Of a stretch of DNA of 64,000 nt, positions 60,846 to 64,000 are shown piece by piece. The stretch lies in assembly GCF_013141775.1 (NCBI RefSeq), contig NZ_WHOB01000078.1, positions 38,635-102,634 of the forward strand, read 5' to 3'. This DNA comes from Paenibacillus phytohabitans (GTDB taxonomy: Bacteria; Bacillota; Bacilli; Paenibacillales; Paenibacillaceae). A model generated the notes under the pieces. It was not told where the DNA came from and searched no databases. It saw only the letters and a program-made list of their open reading frames with translations. The position numbers were made by a program, and so were the translations under genes. Position 1 is the stretch's first letter, and the number at the start of each line of letters is the position of its first letter.

Positions 60846-61245
60846 TTGTTCTTTCATAATTCGTAATGAAGCTATAGATTTTGATGACATTACTGGAAGG
60901 TTAGCGATTAGACCAACTTCAATCCTGAAGAAGGGGCAGGCCATCAGAAAAGAAGCAGTGACTCAGGCTCCCTTTGATATTTGGCGATATGAAGTAATAA
61001 TATCTGAAGAAGTTGAACCGGAAGAAGCACTACAGCTTTTACTGAATGATCTAACTCCCAACTTTAAAGAAATTAATGAGTTAACAGGTCTTTATAAAGA
61101 TGTTGGAATTGATTGTTACTTGAGATCGGATTATGGTCAAATGGGCTTGCAGCTTACGACTGAAATGATGAAGAAAATATCGATTTTAGGATTAGGGCTT
61201 AATATACATATTCTTTCCTTTGGTGGGGTTGAAGAGGATGACTAG
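60829..61245 (+). CDS. DUF4279 immunity-like protein
   Basis: A 138-residue protein from TTG 60829 (AAAGGAGT 8 bases upstream; an ATG at 60835 is possible). The DUF4279 pattern is clear: 'SFIIRNEAIDFDDITGRLAI', 'ILKKGQAIRKEA', 'FDIWRYEV', 'LNDLTPNFKEINELTGLYKD' and 'GLGLNIHILSF'. DUF4279 proteins occur in polymorphic-toxin immunity clusters. Its stop overlaps the following ATG (61238) by 8 bases, so the cluster is read as one operon. Confidence 0.8.
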   Translation: MKMNGSCSFIIRNEAIDFDDITGRLAIRPTSILKKGQAIRKEAVTQAPFDIWRYEVIISEEVEPEEALQLLLNDLTPNFKEINELTGLYKDVGIDCYLRSDYGQMGLQLTTEMMKKISILGLGLNIHILSFGGVEEDD

Positions 61246-61569
61246 TACGAATAGTATTAGGGTGTTTTATTTGGAGGACACGGAACTTGCAGAATTTGAG
61301 GCGTATAACAAAGGTTATCGAAATGATGTTTATGTTAAGATATTGAACGATTATTTAATATAAAGGTTTATGATATCGTGCGTCTTAAACAAGATTTTGA
61401 ATTGGAGTCAGAGAGTTACGGGTATTACTTAGTCGAACCTAATTTGATTATAGTAAAGGAAGTAACTAAAGAAGCAATAGAATTTGTTGTGAAGAAGTTA
61501 TATGAGCAGAAGTATTTCGAGTCTATTAAGACTGTTGATGATGATAAGCTTATAGAATATTTTCAATAA
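61238..61569 (+). pseudogene. frameshifted small immunity-like gene
   Basis: ATG 61238 reads 'TSTNSIRVFYLEDTELAEFE' and 'YNKGYRNDVYVK', then stops at 61363. The neighbouring frame gives 'DIERLFNIKVYDIVRLKQDF', 'GYYLVEPNLIIVKEVTKEAI' and ends at 61569. Adding one A near 61338 joins them into about 110 residues. Either a recent frameshift or a sequencing error. Confidence 0.65.
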
Positions 61570-61684
61570 TGAAACACCATTTTTATAGAAGATATAAAGA
61601 GTATTTCAACAGTCATGATAATGTGTTTTATCATTCGAAAATAAACAAAAATGCGATCGAGAAACGCGAAAGGATAGGGGATTC

Positions 61685-62134
61685 ATGTCAATCTCAGCCT
61701 CTATAAATATAAGTTTAAGCAATCATAGTCGTGAAAGCTTATCGCTACCGGATTTTTTTCAGAATTTTGAAAATGAAGGTTGGACATACGTAAAAAGTAA
61801 TGGGGAGATTACTATACTGCCTTTGGGTGATGATGACGATTATAATTGGACATCTAGTGTACTTGATAGAGATAGCCTTTTCAATATCTTGAAAAAAAAG
61901 CAGGATCAAAAAGAGATTATTGGAATTGAGTTAATGCGGGTAGATTCTGAAGTTGGATGTGAGTTGCTTATCTTTAATACAAATCAAATGATGTTTAGTT
62001 TATCAATTGCTAGAAAGAAAATTAATGCAAAAGATGATATAGATATTACTGATTTTAGTTGGTATTTGGAACGTGTTTTGCCTGTTTTAAAGAATTTACA
62101 AGTGGAACAAATAAGCTGTGAACAATTGATGTAA
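61685..62134 (+). CDS. immunity-like protein
   Basis: A 149-residue soluble protein, apparently intact. 'SASINISLSNHSRESLSLPD' and 'EGWTYVKSNGEITILPLGDD' begin it; a middle 'ILKKKQDQKEIIGIELMRV' and a C-terminal helix follow. The opening resembles a widespread Firmicute family of small acidic proteins near toxins, but I cannot give the family name. The ATG follows AGGATAGGG. It closes the set of intact genes in the cluster. Confidence 0.6.
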   Translation: MSISASINISLSNHSRESLSLPDFFQNFENEGWTYVKSNGEITILPLGDDDDYNWTSSVLDRDSLFNILKKKQDQKEIIGIELMRVDSEVGCELLIFNTNQMMFSLSIARKKINAKDDIDITDFSWYLERVLPVLKNLQVEQISCEQLM

Positions 62135-62154
62135 GGAATTGATTAAGGTTGTAA

Positions 62155-62319
62155 TTTGGAAGAGAGCATCATGGTTTTTTTCAAAATTGGTATTTGAGCA
62201 TCTTAGAAAAGAGCAGAGAACGTGCAAACGGAGAGTTTAGAAATACTACTGAAAGAGTTATTGAAATGTCTCAGATTTATGAGAATACATTAAGTCCAAT
62301 AACATATAAACATACATGA
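62155..62319 (+). pseudogene. C-terminal gene remnant
   Basis: No start codon, but the frame reads coherently: 'HHGFFQNWYLSILEKSRERA', then 'NTTERVIEMSQIYENTLSPI' and 'TYKHT' to TGA 62319. It looks like the tail of a lost gene, possibly another immunity or toxin gene. Confidence 0.45.
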
Positions 62320-62631
62320 AATGCGATGGGAAAAGAAAGAGGGAAATATTAACTTATAATACTATTCTAAATAAACGATGCCGAGTACATTAGATTAATA
62401 TCCGGCGTTTAACACCAATAATTACTTGTGTAATAGTATGCGTCCTCTTCCCAGGTCCGTATCGAACATTTCTCGTACATATTGTATAGACTTTCTTACC
62501 TACATGCGCTCTTGGTACTTAAGAAATTAATCTGAAGAATCGTCGCAAGGCTCTTGATTATGCAATTCCCGTGCGCCTTGCAGACACCGATAAATAAGCC
62601 CAATTGTCACTTCCATTATACAACAGAGGAA
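62320..62631. other. non-coding stretch
   Basis: 312 bp without a credible gene, repeat or promoter on either strand. It separates the immunity-like cluster from the convergent surface protein gene. Confidence 0.6.
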
Positions 62632-63464
62632 TCATCTAGGAGATTTTGCTTCAGCCGGAGCTTGGACAGACTTAATAACCTCAGTCTGGACACCAATACC
62701 GGTACTATTTCCGTGCAAGTCAGTTGTATAAATATGAGTCGTATAAATGCCAGTTTCATAATTATGTTCACTAAGTGGAATGGAAACTTTCCACACACCG
62801 GCAGAAATTTTTTGCCCATTACTCTGCTTGAGATCATCTTGCCCGCTGGCTTCAGTCCATGTATAGAAAGTCACTTTAGAGACATCATCACGAATGCCTT
62901 CAACAATGACCTCATATGAGCCATCTTTAAAATTCACTTTCACAGGGATCTGTACATTATTTCTCTTAACAAGCGTATGACTTCCCCCAAAATAAACCCC
63001 ATCGACCCATACATCATTATAGTAAAGTCCGGTTTCGTTATTGTGTTTATTGAAAGGAACAACAGCTTTCCAAATGCCATCAGATACTTTTTCACCGGCG
63101 ACCCATGGATAAGCCAAATCATCACTTGCATTATAATCTGTCCAGGTTGGGAAAGTGACATTTAGTGCATCCTTTTTAATACCATAGGCATAGACAACAT
63201 AGGAGCCATCTAGCAGATTTGCTTCAGTTGGTGCTTGGACAGCAGGTTTCTTGATGAGATTTTTAGAAATGAGGTTTCCATTTTTATCGTAGGAATAAAT
63301 GATTATTGATCCGTTATCATTTACTACACTATTTAACCTACCGTCTGAATTCGAATAATTATATTGGATTGCATAGGATATTTCTGGTGCTACAACAAAA
63401 AAAACAATATGCTGAATAAAAATAAAATGGTTTTAGTATAAAAAAGAAATCTATCTTTATACAA
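62632..63464 (-). pseudogene. secreted protein with two GBS-Bsp-like repeats, frame broken in a T8 run
   Basis: The minus strand from TTG 63464 reads a signal peptide, 'MYKDRFLFYTKTILFLFS' then 'ILFFLL', and stops. Adding one T to the T8 run (63397-63404) joins it to the long frame 'VVAPEISYAIQYNYSNSDGR', a YD-repeat-like part ('IIIYSYDKNGNLISKN'), and two GBS-Bsp-like repeats ('DGSYVVYAYGIKKDALNVTF', 'AGVWKVSIPLSEHNYETGIY'). The whole would be about 278 residues. The frame is open without ATG, GTG or TTG from 63432 to 63118, so a start inside is unlikely. It may be phase-variable, a pseudogene, or misread. Confidence 0.75.
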
Positions 63465-63473
63465 TGATAAAGT

Positions 63474-63485
63474 CCCCCCCCCCCC
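63474..63485. repeat. poly-C/poly-G tract (12 bp)
   Basis: Twelve C on the plus strand, so twelve G on the minus strand, end 9 bases before TTG 63464 of the surface protein gene. The G-run stands where the ribosome binding site should be. Such tracts change length by slippage. Confidence 0.8.
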
Positions 63486-63765
63486 AAGTGTGAATCTTAA
63501 AGGAGTATATACTTAAAATTTATTTCTGTATATGCTCTTTGGGTGATTGTTCTGCTTGTAATAACCTCAGTAACCCGCGTTTTCTTTTGTACTTGCTCCA
63601 TGCCAATAAACACGGAGGATAGTGGTGTCATTCATGATTTTGCCTCTAATTTGGTTCGATATTTTTATAGAATTTCATCCGATCTTTAGGGGGCACCATG
63701 CTTGTTATCCGAAATATCTACAATTCTTTCGATGCTTTTTCGTAATTTGACTATTATTAGTTTTA

Positions 63766-63792
63766 TTCGACAAAATAACCATTCACTCGACA
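63766..63792. promoter_or_regulatory. tandem Spo0A-box candidates
   Basis: TTCGACAAAA (63766-63775) is a perfect reverse-orientation 0A box (TGTCGAA); CTCGACAAAA (63786-63795) differs at one base. They are 20 bp apart, about two helical turns, and 120-150 bp before the GTG of the next gene. Candidate Spo0A or AbrB-linked control; by motif match only. Confidence 0.5.
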
Positions 63793-63914
63793 AAATATCA
63801 CCGTATCAAAAGATGAAATGGTAACTTATGATTGTTGAGGGAGTTATGGTTTTCATAAGATATGGCGTTTTTCTAAGAATATATGCCACTACATATAAGA
63901 AGGGGAAGAAAATA

Positions 63915-64000
63915 GTGAAACATAGGGTCGCATGTTTAATTATCTTGATGCTATTTTTAAATGCAAGCTTGAGCAATGCCCAAACTAGTGGGGGGGCTGG
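63915..64000 (+). CDS. N-terminus of a secreted protein, cut by window edge
   Basis: GTG 63915 follows AAGGGGAAG at 7 bases. The 28 visible residues are a signal peptide: basic 'MKHRV', hydrophobic 'ACLIILMLFL', then 'NASLSNAQTSGG' with a likely cut at 'SNA'. A G7 run at 63990-63996 follows directly. The protein cannot be identified from this piece. It is divergent from the GBS-repeat gene across about 450 bp holding the Spo0A-box candidates. Confidence 0.6.
   Translation, partial: MKHRVACLIILMLFLNASLSNAQTSGGA

Noticed and set aside
62554..62919. Plus-strand 121-codon gene at 62554
   Set aside because: Antisense to the GBS-Bsp-like repeats, which are well conserved on the minus strand.

Overview
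The window looks like a chromosomal segment of a Paenibacillus-type Firmicute. This rests on strong AGGAGG-type ribosome binding sites, many TTG/GTG starts, a YesM/YesN-type two-component pair beside a sugar ABC transporter, copper-amine-oxidase-N 'stalk' domains, a GH87 alpha-1,3-glucanase whose domain order I know from Paenibacillus/B. circulans enzymes, and a vanR/S/Y/Z-type locus. I see no rRNA, tRNA, phage, IS transposase or cas gene. Base composition is balanced over most of the window and turns visibly AT-rich from about 59.2 kb to the right end.

Layout. 0-10.9 kb: an acyltransferase cut by the left edge, a deletion-inactivated pgsA-like gene, an SDR oxidoreductase, signal peptidase I, an HD-GYP-like protein, a small alarmone synthetase, two HAD hydrolases around an intracellular GH9 glycosidase, and a YfiT-like DinB protein. 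11-19 kb: secreted alpha/beta hydrolase, membrane diguanylate cyclase, cupin with a repetitive tail, MerR regulator, a divergent quinone-oxidoreductase/TetR pair with a palindromic operator candidate, and malic enzyme. 19.5-22.6 kb: small metabolic genes. 23-30 kb: response regulator, sensor kinase, sugar-binding lipoprotein and two permeases, with cre-like sites and a chain of hairpins inside the operon. 30.6-42 kb: stalk-domain protein, DUF1835 protein, DinB protein, CotH-type kinase fused to a stalk domain, SgrR-like regulator, DUF4173 membrane protein, Crp/Fnr regulator and a chemoreceptor. 42-51.5 kb: creatininase-family protein, a frameshifted nucleotidyltransferase, the large GH87 glucanase, cysteine synthase and a lipoprotein. 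51.5-57.4 kb: vanZ-vanY-vanS-vanR on the minus strand, divergent from a NarL-type kinase/regulator pair followed by YcnI. 58.2-64 kb: a serine hydrolase, then an AT-rich island of small immunity-like genes, several of them broken, a surface protein with two homopolymer tracts at its 5' end, and the start of a new secreted protein.

Most unusual: five intergenic elements (19.2, 22.7, 30.3, 49.2 and 57.9 kb) that each carry exactly four copies of a 20-25 bp motif at a fixed pitch of 51 bp, a central step of 52-62 bp, then 51 bp again. Three sequence families (A, B, C) share this geometry. In A and B the last two copies are inverted relative to the first two. I know of no described element with this architecture.
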